From assembly GCF_002567005.1 (NCBI RefSeq), contig NZ_NUZU01000010.1, forward strand, positions 863 to 64,862: a stretch of DNA of 64,000 nucleotides, read 5' to 3'. The stretch comes from Bacillus sp. AFS073361. GTDB taxonomy: Bacteria; Bacillota; Bacilli; Bacillales; Cytobacillaceae. The notes under the pieces are model-generated. The model worked only from the letters and a program-made list of their open reading frames with translations. It ran no database searches and had not been told where the DNA came from. Made by a program: the position numbers and the translations under genes. Position 1 is the stretch's first letter, and each line of letters begins with the position of its first letter. Of the stretch, positions 23,721 to 32,477 are shown piece after piece.

Positions 23721-23977
23721 TCGCCCGTCCGTGAACGCTTCGAAACAAAGGCGCTGACGCAAGCAGACTGTACGTAACGGTCGGCTCACCGTCCAGGACT
23801 TGGCGGCCCTCGAAGCGACCACGGGCGACTGGAGACGCTCGACACCTCCTTATGAAAGAAAATAATTGACGAAACGGCCTTCGGGTCGTCGCGGTAGGAT
23901 TGACCGTCTACCGCCTGATGAGTCAGGTCGTGCGGGTGTGGGCGTTGCCGATACTCGAAAACTAAACGCCGAAAGGC
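23721..23977 (+). ncRNA. Structured RNA or leader upstream of SSB gene
   Basis: About 270 gene-free bases fold into a series of perfect stems. TCGCCCGT (23721-23728) pairs with ACGGGCGA (23821-23828), enclosing CGCTTCG (23736-23742) with CGAAGCG (23811-23817), which encloses ACGGT/ACCGT (23777-23792). Then come ACGGCC-TTCG-GGTCGT, GCGGTAG/CTACCGC (23891-23914), CCTGA-TGAG-TCAGG (23914-23927) and GGCGTT/AACGCC (23941-23970). No known RNA class was recognised. It ends 15 bases before the ATG of the SSB gene, so it may regulate it. Confidence 0.55.
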
Positions 23978-23991
23978 AAGGAGGAAAACGA

Positions 23992-24762
23992 ATGACACAA
24001 TTTCAAAGCGGAGCTGACGCTCTAAACTCGCTAAACGCATCAAACGAAGGTGGTAACGGAAGCAAAGCGGAATTCGCAAGCTTCAAGAGTGGCAGTTCGT
24101 ACAAAGTCCGCGTAACAAGTACAACGGACTTAATCAAGTTTTACAGCTACGGAATTTTTAAGAAGGTCAACAGTTTCGTTGCGAAAGACCCTTCGGTCAA
24201 AAACGCCAAAGGTTTCGCAGAGTCAAACTTCACACCGTGGGATCTTGCTTCGAACTACTATTCGGACTTAAAGCGCAAAGCAGAGGACGCAGGTCAAGCC
24301 GCCAAAGCTGAGGAATACAAAGCGGAAGCCGGCAAGTATCGCGCCAAAGAACGCTATGCCTTCGGATTTATCGACTTAACAACTGGCGAGCCAATCATCG
24401 TCGACCTATCGAAAAAGCAAGCGCAAGGCATCCACGCAGTTATTGCGAAGTATGCGGCGAAGCTTGGCAAGTTGGCGTTCGAATTAAGCAAGAGCGGAAG
24501 CAGCACGTCGACCGTCGTAAGTTTATCGCCAATTATCGATATGGACGAAGATTTGTCCGATAAAGAACGCGAGAATTTCGCTAAGTTTGCAGATAAGACA
24601 TTCGATATGTCTCTATTTGACGGACTGTTATTCGAGGCTGACGAAAAGCAGCAGATTGAAAACTTAGTGGCGGCGGGCTTCGATATTACGCTTATCGGCT
24701 TGAGCATCGGCGCTAGTGGAGACGGACTTGGCGACTTATCCGAAGATAAATTCGAATTTTAG
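23992..24762 (+). CDS. Phage single-stranded DNA-binding protein (gp32-like)
   Basis: 256 residues. The N-terminal part has the gp32-like SSB pattern (SGSSYKVRVTSTTDLIKFYS, later FGFIDLTTGEPIIVDLSKKQ), and the C-terminus is an acidic tail with a terminal aromatic (GDGLGDLSEDKFEF), as SSBs use to recruit partners. It would coat ssDNA at the phage fork. The ATG at 23992 follows AAGGAGG; an upstream in-frame ATG at 23866 lies in the structured leader. It heads the polymerase operon. Confidence 0.8.
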   Translation: MTQFQSGADALNSLNASNEGGNGSKAEFASFKSGSSYKVRVTSTTDLIKFYSYGIFKKVNSFVAKDPSVKNAKGFAESNFTPWDLASNYYSDLKRKAEDAGQAAKAEEYKAEAGKYRAKERYAFGFIDLTTGEPIIVDLSKKQAQGIHAVIAKYAAKLGKLAFELSKSGSSTSTVVSLSPIIDMDEDLSDKERENFAKFADKTFDMSLFDGLLFEADEKQQIENLVAAGFDITLIGLSIGASGDGLGDLSEDKFEF

Positions 24763-24773
24763 GAGGCGAAATA

Positions 24774-25076
24774 ATGGGCGTTGACTTTTTAGCTTGTGAA
24801 ACATGCGGAGATACATTTCCTGATTGTGGAGATTACGTCACTTGCGAATGTGGCAGACAATGGTGCTCCGATAGTTGCGCCGAGTCTGATGGCTTTCGCG
24901 AAGAAGAGGACGGATTTACTCCTAAAGGTTCGAACTGGTCGCAAGAAACAAGTTGTGATTATTGTCGCGGAGAAGATTTCGAGGATTACGAATTATTGTC
25001 GGAAGCACTCGACCTCCTTGGAAAAACGCGTCAAGACATCGTCGATATTTTAAAAGCTAAGCGGGAGGCGGAGTAA
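24774..25076 (+). CDS. Cysteine-rich zinc-finger protein
   Basis: 100 residues with CETCGDTFPDC, CECGRQWCSDSC and CDYCRG, enough cysteines for two zinc sites, then a helical tail. ATG follows GGAGGCG. Function unknown; it is co-translated with the following endonuclease-like gene (one-base overlap). Confidence 0.7.
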   Translation: MGVDFLACETCGDTFPDCGDYVTCECGRQWCSDSCAESDGFREEEDGFTPKGSNWSQETSCDYCRGEDFEDYELLSEALDLLGKTRQDIVDILKAKREAE

Positions 25077-25471
25077 TGGCACACGCAACTATTACGAAAG
25101 GACGTCACTCTGAACTCCTCGCCCAAACGGCGCTACTTGCTAACGGATGGAACGTTGCGGAGCCAATCGCTCCCGAAGCGTTCGATCTCGTAGCAAGGGC
25201 GCCAGGCTCTACGGAGTGGCAACGAATTCAAATTAAAAGCGCAAGGGTTCGCGATGATCGTAACGGTGAAATCGTTTGCTACACACGGAAGAACAACGGC
25301 AAAGTCTACGACCAAGATGATTGCGACTTGTTTATCGCGGTATTGAACAGCGACGTTTACATGTTCGCCAATCGGAATATCTCCGAGTACTGGGTAACGG
25401 CGGCCAACATCGAAGAGAAGTGGACGAAGTTGGAAATCGGAATTGAGCACTTAAAAGGGGCGGTTGTATGA
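25076..25471 (+). CDS. PD-(D/E)XK endonuclease-like protein
   Basis: 131 residues. HATITKGRHSELLAQTALLA, FDLVARA and RIQIKSARV match the small PD-(D/E)XK fold found in group I intron-associated endonucleases, with Asp in FDLVA and Lys in IQIKS as metal-site residues. It may be a homing endonuclease or a phage recombination nuclease; its place inside the replication operon without disrupting a gene fits either. ATG follows GGGAGGCGG. Confidence 0.7.
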   Translation: MAHATITKGRHSELLAQTALLANGWNVAEPIAPEAFDLVARAPGSTEWQRIQIKSARVRDDRNGEIVCYTRKNNGKVYDQDDCDLFIAVLNSDVYMFANRNISEYWVTAANIEEKWTKLEIGIEHLKGAVV

Positions 25472-25695
25472 GAGAGCCGTGGGAGTACGAGTTCGACCGA
25501 TGGAAAACGACGCCACCAGCCGAGCCGGCCAGCGTAAGATTATGCGCCCATTGTGAAGGCGACCTTTTCGAAGGCGGCGAGTACGTCAAAGACCTGGTCG
25601 AAGGCGAATGGTACTGCGATACCGACTGCTACTTCGAGAAGATGCGCGACAACACTACGCTTGCAATTCTCGAGGCTGAGCGTGATGAGGAATGA
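25468..25695 (+). CDS. Small zinc-binding protein
   Basis: 75 residues with CAHCEGDLFEGGEYV and WYCDTDCYF, a treble-clef-like zinc motif. ATG follows AAAAGGGGCGG. It overlaps genes on both sides by four bases, so it belongs to the polymerase operon. Function unknown. Confidence 0.7.
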   Translation: MREPWEYEFDRWKTTPPAEPASVRLCAHCEGDLFEGGEYVKDLVEGEWYCDTDCYFEKMRDNTTLAILEAERDEE

Positions 25696-27917
25696 CGCCT
25701 AAACTAACATTAAATATTAAGGCGGACGATGGCGCGGCTGCTGAAGCGAATGCGCGGGTCAAATCGGCGGCCAAGAAGAAGGCGGATGCGACGGAAACGC
25801 TTAGCGAGGCATGGACGCGTATACTAGCGATGAACAATAGCGAGAGCGATCAGAAAAGACTTATCGAAGTGAAAAACGGAATGGATGCGGGCCTGGTAGG
25901 CAGAGAGCCCGCTGCCGTTTCGAAAAAGTTCAGTAAAGCGGAGGCTTTGCGCTTGTGGCGGCAACTACGAGAGCAAATGCGCGAATCAACCTTACGGAAG
26001 ATGGTCGATGAAACTCCGGATAATTACTGGCTAATAACCGACGAAAGAAAGCTGCGGGAGTTTACCTTGTTGCTTTCGAAAGAAGACGAGATTGTCTTTG
26101 ACGTTGAGACAACGGGTGTTGACGTATGGAACGACTACATTGTCGGTCATGTAATAACAGCAGTTAAGGCGGATATACACGCGTATATTCCAACTGGTCA
26201 TAAGACGGATCATAAACAACTGCCGAAAGAACTCGTATGGAAGCATCTTAAACCGATATACGAGGACGAAAGAATCGGAAAGCTCGCACATAACGCTAAA
26301 TTCGATATTCATATGCTCGACCGAGACGGAATTGATTTACGTGGGTTGACATGGGATACGCAAGAGGCTATGCGGATGCTTAACGAAAACGAAACGTCAT
26401 TCGCGCTTAAAAACCTCGTAACAAAGTATTTAAAGATTCCTTCTTTAACTTACGGGGATTTATTCGGACAAATCGGATTTGACGAGGTTAGTGATTTAAA
26501 AGTAGCCTTGGCATATGCGGCAAAAGACGGTGACGTCACTCTTAAATTACGAAATTTTCAACGGGAGCACTTGGCGAAAATGCCTGGCGTACTTGAATAT
26601 TTTCAGACGGTAGAGGTTCCGTTAATTAAGACGCTTGTTTATATGGAATCGACCGGATTTGAAATCGATAAAGAGTATGCCAAAACATATGGCGCTGAGA
26701 TGAAAGCGGACATCGAACGCATGAAAGCGGAATTGATACAAGAGTTTGGCGACATTAATATCGATAGTCCAGCACAGTTAAAGCCTGCACTTGAACGTAT
26801 AACAGGACTTACGCTTGTTTCAACGGATGCCAAAAAGGTATTAAAACCGTTAGCCGGAGAATATCCGATTATCGAAAAGCTACTCAAATATAAAGGCATG
26901 AACAAACTTTATTCGACTTATATCGGAGTATTGCCGGAGTTAATCGACCCACGTACCGGAAAGCTTCATACGAATTTTAATCAAAATGGTGCGAAGACAG
27001 GCCGATTATCAAGCGGTGGTGAGTCAGGCGTTAACCTTCAAAATCAGCCTTATCCGGCCCGTAAGTTATTTATTGCGCCACCTGGTTACGTATTGTTAGG
27101 CGGAGACTGGTCGCAACAGGAGGTCCGGTGCCTCGCTTACTTTACGCAGGAACCAACGTTGCTTGAAGCTTATCAGACAGGTCGCGATATCTACTCATCA
27201 ATGGCGAGTGAAGTATTCGGCAAGCCTTATGAAGAGTGCGGAGATGGAACGTTTGAACGTAAAGCAATGAAAACCGGCGTACTTGCGAGTATGTATGGAA
27301 CAGGGCCGAAAACACTCGGTCAGCAGCTCGGCATTTCAGAAAAAGAAGCGAAAGCATTTCTCGCCGACTTCTTTGACCGGTTGCCTCTCGTTAAAAAGTG
27401 GATCGATGAAAATACGAAGTTTGTTCGCAAACATGGATTCGTTTATATGGACGGAGAAAAGCGCAAGCGCCGACTGCCGACTGCATTAGACCGAAAAGCC
27501 ACTTACGGACAAAAGAGTCAAGCAGACCGTCAAGCTACTAACGCAAGGGTGCAAGGATCGAGCGCTATCCAATCTAAGACGACGTTAAATGCGTTATATC
27601 AACTATGTCAGCGAAAAGAGGATTGGCGTATGTGGGTCACGGTCCATGACGAAGCCCTCAATGTAGTACCTGAATCTTTAACAAGAGCTGATGTTGCGGA
27701 CTTTGAAAGAACGATGGTAAATACCTATGCGTTCGGAAATGTGCCTAATAAATGTGATATCGAAATTTCCCGCAGATGGGGCGAGGGGATGTCGGTTACT
27801 GAATTCTTCGAAGGCCCATCTGCAGTTTATCGCGAAGATTATAAAACCGATGAATCTTACGAAAAGAGAGTCCGATTCGTTACTGCGAATTGGCAAAAAC
27901 GGGAGGAAACGAACTAA
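25692..27917 (+). CDS. Family A DNA polymerase with 3'-5' exonuclease
   Basis: A 741-residue replicative polymerase. The exonuclease domain has the DxE motif in IVFDVETTGVDVWND (about residue 138) and LAHNAKFDIHML. The polymerase domain has motif A LLGGDWSQQEVRCLAYF (about 475), motif B KTGVLASMYGTGPKTLGQQL (about 535) and motif C VTVHDEALN (about 655). There is an N-terminal extension of about 115 residues that is not part of the exonuclease. It is followed directly by a thioredoxin-like protein, as T7 polymerase uses host thioredoxin for processivity, though that link is only an analogy. Confidence 0.95.
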   Translation: MTPKLTLNIKADDGAAAEANARVKSAAKKKADATETLSEAWTRILAMNNSESDQKRLIEVKNGMDAGLVGREPAAVSKKFSKAEALRLWRQLREQMRESTLRKMVDETPDNYWLITDERKLREFTLLLSKEDEIVFDVETTGVDVWNDYIVGHVITAVKADIHAYIPTGHKTDHKQLPKELVWKHLKPIYEDERIGKLAHNAKFDIHMLDRDGIDLRGLTWDTQEAMRMLNENETSFALKNLVTKYLKIPSLTYGDLFGQIGFDEVSDLKVALAYAAKDGDVTLKLRNFQREHLAKMPGVLEYFQTVEVPLIKTLVYMESTGFEIDKEYAKTYGAEMKADIERMKAELIQEFGDINIDSPAQLKPALERITGLTLVSTDAKKVLKPLAGEYPIIEKLLKYKGMNKLYSTYIGVLPELIDPRTGKLHTNFNQNGAKTGRLSSGGESGVNLQNQPYPARKLFIAPPGYVLLGGDWSQQEVRCLAYFTQEPTLLEAYQTGRDIYSSMASEVFGKPYEECGDGTFERKAMKTGVLASMYGTGPKTLGQQLGISEKEAKAFLADFFDRLPLVKKWIDENTKFVRKHGFVYMDGEKRKRRLPTALDRKATYGQKSQADRQATNARVQGSSAIQSKTTLNALYQLCQRKEDWRMWVTVHDEALNVVPESLTRADVADFERTMVNTYAFGNVPNKCDIEISRRWGEGMSVTEFFEGPSAVYREDYKTDESYEKRVRFVTANWQKREETN

Positions 27918-28192
27918 TGGCGATTATTACAATTAAGAAATTTTCACGACAAGACTGCAGACCTTGCAAAGCACTAGCGAACTACCTTGGCGATATCGAT
28001 TTATTCGGACTTGGTGCGACGCTTGAAAATATTGATATCGAAGAGCAGCCGGAAGTCATCGATCAATACGGTTTATCGAGTGTGCCCGTAATGGTGCTAG
28101 AGAGATCAGGCGTAGAAGTCCACCGCATCGTCGGCCTACGTCCTACCGAAGAAATCATCGACGCAATCGAGCACGCTAAGGTGGTGCGCTGA
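27917..28192 (+). CDS. Thioredoxin-like protein
   Basis: 91 residues with a redox-active CRPC motif (SRQDCRPCKALANYL, Cys near residues 14 and 17), cis-proline segment SSVPVMVLE and a short C-terminal helix. It may reduce the phage ribonucleotide reductase at 31202 or bind the polymerase encoded just upstream. ATG at 27917 follows GGGAGG and overlaps the polymerase stop codon. Confidence 0.9.
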   Translation: MAIITIKKFSRQDCRPCKALANYLGDIDLFGLGATLENIDIEEQPEVIDQYGLSSVPVMVLERSGVEVHRIVGLRPTEEIIDAIEHAKVVR

Positions 28193-28374
28193 TGACTCTT
28201 CGATATACTTTCGAAAAAGTACACGGAGAAGAATGGTATCAAGTCCGATTGAATGGCGAATTTATCACGTATGCAGAACGGAAAGATTCGAAGTTAGTCG
28301 ATGAAATATTACGCGATAATGGGTTCGAAAGTAGAGAAGTTTATTGGGCGTATTTAATGGAGGCACGCAAATGA
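28192..28374 (+). CDS. Small phage protein
   Basis: 60 residues, MTLRYTFEKVHGEEWYQVRL at the start. Basic-acidic mixed, no recognised family. It overlaps both neighbours by one to four bases, so it is clearly part of the operon. Confidence 0.65.
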   Translation: MTLRYTFEKVHGEEWYQVRLNGEFITYAERKDSKLVDEILRDNGFESREVYWAYLMEARK

Positions 28375-28565
28375 CCGCCCGCATTGCAAACTTCGCAATC
28401 GTGATGGCGACGGTATACTTCGCGTTACCTGTCGTCTTTCACGGCGGAAGGCTAGCCCAAGCGGCGGCGATAACGTTGTTGGCTTTCGTGGCTAAGACGT
28501 TGTTATCGCCAGAGGCTCCGGAGATTTACTTGATTAACGGAAAAGACGGGGAGGATGCGGAATGA
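28371..28565 (+). CDS. Small membrane protein, two helices
   Basis: 64 residues. Two hydrophobic segments (about residues 4-22 and 30-46) are followed by an acidic tail (GKDGEDAE). ATG follows GGAGGC. Function unknown. Confidence 0.65.
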   Translation: MTARIANFAIVMATVYFALPVVFHGGRLAQAAAITLLAFVAKTLLSPEAPEIYLINGKDGEDAE

Positions 28566-29548
28566 CGAAAGAATTGCTCGGCGGGCTGGAATTAAACCGG
28601 ATATATCAACGTGATTGTTTAAGCGACGGAGGCATGGCGCTGATTCCCGACAAGTCAGTCGATTTAATCGTAATCGATCCTCCGTATAATATCGGCAAGG
28701 ATAAACGATGGGATAAGTGGCAGACGATTGAAGGCTATGTTCAGTGGATGTCGGACGTATTTAAGGAGTGCGAACGTGTTTTAAAGGACAGTGGTTCCTT
28801 TTACTGGTTTCATAACGATATGACGCAAATTTGGCGATTAATGCAGTCGATAGAGATTGAGACTAATTTCGTATATAAGCAGTTTATCGTATGGAATAAG
28901 CGTTTTGACTCAGCCTCCAATAAAGGATTCCTTGATGGGTTCGTCGAGGTCGGAGGCTTACGTAATTATCAGCAGATGGCGGAATATTGCTTGTTCTACA
29001 CTTTGCAAGACGAATACGGATCTAATAAAAGCGGTTTTGGGTTTACGGACCTTCGTAAATATTTCAAGGAATTACACTCGTCTATCGGATTGAGTAAAAA
29101 GACTATTATTGAGACTGTCGGACAGCGTGCTGACCACTGTTTCCGGTATAACAGTTCGCAGTGGGATTTGCCCACGAAAGAAACTTACGACGCGATTTCT
29201 GAACTTCCTAGAGCAGTAGAATTCGAGTTTATCAGCTACGATGATTTGCGGAGTTTGTATGAAGCATCTAAGTATACGTATAACAACCTAAAAACGCATC
29301 ACAGTGTATGGAATTATGAAATCGCTCAGAAACAAGGACACGTAACTCCTAAACCGTTAGAAACTATCGAAGCAATCATTCGCCACTCTTCAAACGAAGG
29401 TAATATCGTCCTCGACTGTTTCATGGGAAGCGGGACAACAGCTGTCGCATCCGTAAGAACGGGACGAAAATTCATCGGATTCGAGCGAGAGTCTGAGTAT
29501 ATAGAAATCGCAAATAAACGCTTAGATAACGAGGAGGAATCTATTTGA
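28562..29548 (+). CDS. Site-specific DNA methyltransferase (DPPY-type)
   Basis: A 328-residue beta-class amino-methyltransferase. Motif IV DPPYNIGKDKRWDKW (about residue 39) comes before the SAM motif FMGSGTTAVASV (about residue 280). The start MTKELLGGLELNRIYQRDCL mirrors the methyltransferase at 15675, so the two are homologous but with different central target-recognition regions (about residues 90-240). It probably modifies a different site, giving broader protection against restriction. It overlaps genes on both sides by four bases. Confidence 0.93.
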   Translation: MTKELLGGLELNRIYQRDCLSDGGMALIPDKSVDLIVIDPPYNIGKDKRWDKWQTIEGYVQWMSDVFKECERVLKDSGSFYWFHNDMTQIWRLMQSIEIETNFVYKQFIVWNKRFDSASNKGFLDGFVEVGGLRNYQQMAEYCLFYTLQDEYGSNKSGFGFTDLRKYFKELHSSIGLSKKTIIETVGQRADHCFRYNSSQWDLPTKETYDAISELPRAVEFEFISYDDLRSLYEASKYTYNNLKTHHSVWNYEIAQKQGHVTPKPLETIEAIIRHSSNEGNIVLDCFMGSGTTAVASVRTGRKFIGFERESEYIEIANKRLDNEEESI

Positions 29549-30516
29549 CGAATATAAACGAAATCGCACGCCATTTCACGCAGGAACTTGATCGATGGTA
29601 TTCGCAGCCTGAGCAGTTTGATAACGAGCTCGACCGTCAGATTCACGTATGGTACTCGAACCCACCGACAGTATGGCCGAAACGACCGTATTTCAGTCCG
29701 TCTAGTTCGAAAGCCTGCCCGCGAGAGCTCTATCTTAAGGCAAAGCGCGCTAAGAAAGACGTTAATCCTCAACCTCCGTACCAAGGCAGGTGGAAAGAAA
29801 TCGGAACAGCTATCGGAGACGTGATTCAACGGACGGTACTCGCAATGGAGCGAAACCTGCCCGGCTGTCCTTTCCGATTCGAACGCAACGATGATGGCAC
29901 GCCAGTATTCGAAGATTTTGCGAAAAAGAATCACGAGATTTACCATAACGGACAGCGCTTTTACCTGTACGGCACCTGTGACGGCATCATGCAGTATGTG
30001 AACGAAGAGACGGGCGAAATCATTCGTGTCGGCCTCGAAATCAAGTCGAAGCAAAGCACGCCAGCCAAAACGTCGCTCTATTCCTTCAAGGAAGCGGAGG
30101 AAGGCCACCGAAAGCAATGCGTTGCCTACTCGATCATGTATAACGTCGATTACTACATCATCCTTTACGTGAACGCGGCTAAAAAGGCGTGGGTGATGAG
30201 CGACGAGGATTACGAAGCGACTCCGGACATTCGAGCGTTTGGCTTCGAGATTACGGATGCCGACCGTCAGGAATTGCTAGATAGCTTCGCCGAGATAGCG
30301 AAGTGTATTGCTAACGACACACCTCCGGCGCTTGACTTGTCTCGTTGGACCTTTAACGGATTCAAGACGGCATGTGCGCAGAGCTTGACTGACGATGAAT
30401 TTTCGATATTAAAGGCGCAAGTCAAACGCATGCAACGCTCAGGGCTTCCGCAATGGAAAAAGGATCAGTTCGTCGATGCGTTTATGTTTATCGAAGAGGC
30501 GCGTCAAAATGAGTAA
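29545..30516 (+). CDS. PD-(D/E)XK exonuclease, RecB/Cas4-like
   Basis: A 323-residue nuclease. SSSKACPRELYLKAKR is the N-terminal signature of the RecB/Cas4-like superfamily; YLYGTCDGIM and GLEIKSKQST carry the catalytic Asp, Glu and Lys, and HRKQCVAYSIMYNVDYYIIL the helix that follows. Probably acts in phage recombination or end processing with the RuvC-like resolvase downstream. TTG start after GAGGAGG. A long open frame on the opposite strand here is only a codon-bias shadow. Confidence 0.85.
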   Translation: MTNINEIARHFTQELDRWYSQPEQFDNELDRQIHVWYSNPPTVWPKRPYFSPSSSKACPRELYLKAKRAKKDVNPQPPYQGRWKEIGTAIGDVIQRTVLAMERNLPGCPFRFERNDDGTPVFEDFAKKNHEIYHNGQRFYLYGTCDGIMQYVNEETGEIIRVGLEIKSKQSTPAKTSLYSFKEAEEGHRKQCVAYSIMYNVDYYIILYVNAAKKAWVMSDEDYEATPDIRAFGFEITDADRQELLDSFAEIAKCIANDTPPALDLSRWTFNGFKTACAQSLTDDEFSILKAQVKRMQRSGLPQWKKDQFVDAFMFIEEARQNE

Positions 30517-31021
30517 GACGAAACCTTTCCGCGTTCTTGGACTCGATTTAAGCTTGACGAGTCCAGGATTCGCAATCGTTGAAGTTAAAAACGGAAATCC
30601 TCGCCTCATCAAGACGGCAAACTTTACGACAGACTCGAGCACGGCGCAGGCACTCCGCTACGAGGAAATCGAGGCATTTACGCTATTATTCATTCGCGAA
30701 AATAAGCCATTTGACGTGATAGCACGCGAAATATGGCCGCCAAGCCGTAACTATGCGCAGAACAATAAGATACACGGATGTTGGGCGGCTGTCGAGCGGG
30801 CGCTCTCACGATATGGATACGAAGTCGGCGAACATTTGACGCCAAGTAACGTCAAGAAAACGGTGACGGGGAATGGCTCAGCGAAAAAACCAGAGGTCGC
30901 CGAACATGTCCGTAAGATACTTGGGCTTGGCGAAGATTACAAGTTCGATAGCGATGACCATTCGGATGCAGCGGCTATCGCGCTCGCCTACCTGATTCGC
31001 GAAGGACTGATTAAGAAATGA
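30509..31021 (+). CDS. RuvC-like Holliday junction resolvase
   Basis: 170 residues with an RNase H fold: VLGLDLSLTSPGFAIV (first catalytic Asp), AREIWPP (catalytic Glu) and FDSDDHSDAAAIALAYL (last acidic residues). It would resolve branched DNA before packaging. The ATG at 30509 follows GAAGAGGCG; an in-frame upstream start at 30476 would overlap the nuclease gene further. Confidence 0.88.
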   Translation: MSKTKPFRVLGLDLSLTSPGFAIVEVKNGNPRLIKTANFTTDSSTAQALRYEEIEAFTLLFIRENKPFDVIAREIWPPSRNYAQNNKIHGCWAAVERALSRYGYEVGEHLTPSNVKKTVTGNGSAKKPEVAEHVRKILGLGEDYKFDSDDHSDAAAIALAYLIREGLIKK

Positions 31022-31209
31022 CCACGGAAGAACAACTCGAAAAATTGCACGTTGATATGGAACGCCAGCTCCGCGAGATTGAATTCGAATTAAAACATCT
31101 CGCGGACAAATACGGCGACAAGATGATAGAGTGGCGCAAGATTAAAGGCGGAATTATCGGAATAGAAGCAGAATTAGAACGCATAAAAGGGAGCGGATTG
31201 AATGACTAA
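31018..31209 (+). CDS. Small coiled-coil phage protein
   Basis: 63 residues, almost entirely charged helix (EEQLEKLHVDMERQLREIEF). It overlaps RuvC and nrdJ by four and eight bases. Function unknown. Confidence 0.65.
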   Translation: MTTEEQLEKLHVDMERQLREIEFELKHLADKYGDKMIEWRKIKGGIIGIEAELERIKGSGLND

Positions 31210-32477
31210 GACAACACAACTATTAACGAATGAATTTATCGGAAAATACCCGGAGTTTCCTGCGCATATGAACGCGCTTGGCAAGTTTGTATACTTCCGG
31301 ACTTACTCAAGGTTCTTGCCGGAAAAAGGGCGTCGTGAAAACTGGAAGGAAACGGTTAGGCGTGCGGTTGAGTATAACGTTGAATTATCCGTTAAACATA
31401 ACGAAAAAATCGGCTATCCTGTTGACTTGGAGAAACATCGCAAAGAAGCGGAAGACTTATTCGACAGCATGTTTAATCTGCGCCAATTCTTATCAGGCAG
31501 AACAATGTGGATTGGCGGTGCGGATGGCGGAGTTGCTGAAAAGTATCCATTGGCAAATTTCAACTGTAGCTTCGTCAATATCCGGAGTTGGAGCGATTTA
31601 GGTGACTTATTCTACTTACTGCTTGTCGGCACAGGCGTGGGGTTCAAATGTACGAAAGAATTCGCGAATAATCTAGCCCCAATTCGCACGAACACAACGC
31701 TAATTAATGCTCCATATGAGCCGGTATCGAAAGACCTCCGACTTGAGCATACGAAGATTACAAAACTTGATAATGGGTACGCGAAGATTTACGTCGGCGA
31801 CAGCAAGGAAGGCTGGGTTGAGGCATTGCGATTCTACTTCGACGTGCTGACTAAACCGGAGTACGAAGACGTCCACACAGTAAAAGTTTCGTATAATTCC
31901 GTCAGACCACTTGGAGAAAGACTGAAGACATTCGGAGGAACAGCGTCTGGACATGAACCGTTGGCGGAAATGTTCGAAGGAGTCGACCGCGTGCTGAAGA
32001 ATAAAATTGATCCGAACTTGGCGCCACTAGAAGACGCAGTTAATGGTTATAAACACGTCCGACCGATTCACATTCTCGATATCGGAAATCTAATCGGAAA
32101 TAACGTTGTTGTCGGAGGAGTAAGAAGAACGGCCGAAATTTTCCTTATGGACGCAGATGATTATGAATCTATTTTCGCTAAGTACGGAATTAACGGTCTT
32201 TGGGACGAAGCGAAGCATAAAGCGGTAATTGATAACGTTAAGGCAGTCGGCAAGGACGAAGTGGCGCAATGGCTCGAAAATATGACGCTATTTGACGCAA
32301 ATGTACGTCCGCTGCATCACCGTAGAATGTCCAATAACTCTGTGGCATTTACGGAAAAGCCGTCTCGCGAACTATTAAACTTGATATTTACGATGATGCA
32401 AGCGGAAGGCGAGCCGGGGTTCATAAATCTCGAGGAAGCGAATCGACGCCGACCTAACGCAGAAGGATTGAATCCGT
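31202..32477 (+). CDS. nrdJ: B12-dependent ribonucleotide reductase, exon 1
   Basis: First 425 codons plus one base of a class II (adenosylcobalamin) ribonucleotide reductase. Family motifs include PLANFNCSFVNI, LLLVGTGVGFKCT, GNNVVVGGVRRTAEI and the segment ending EANRRRPNAEGLNP. The reading frame hits a stop only three codons after the intron begins. The family continues NPC(G/A)EILL, and joining T32477 to G33385 gives exactly NPCAEILL. The exon end pairs with the intron as P1 (ATCCGT with GCGGAT, a T-G pair at the splice site). Full protein: 748 residues. It supplies dNTPs for phage replication. Confidence 0.92.

Noticed and set aside
23914..23962. Hammerhead ribozyme: CTGATGAG followed by CGAAAA about 35 bases later
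   Set aside because: The CTGATGA is itself part of a perfect hairpin (CCTGA-TGAG-TCAGG) and stem II fails at its second pair; no flanking stems I and III were found.
29326..30117. 263-codon open frame on the minus strand
   Set aside because: Antisense to the well-supported PD-(D/E)XK nuclease; no ribosome binding site; arises from GC-rich codon bias.
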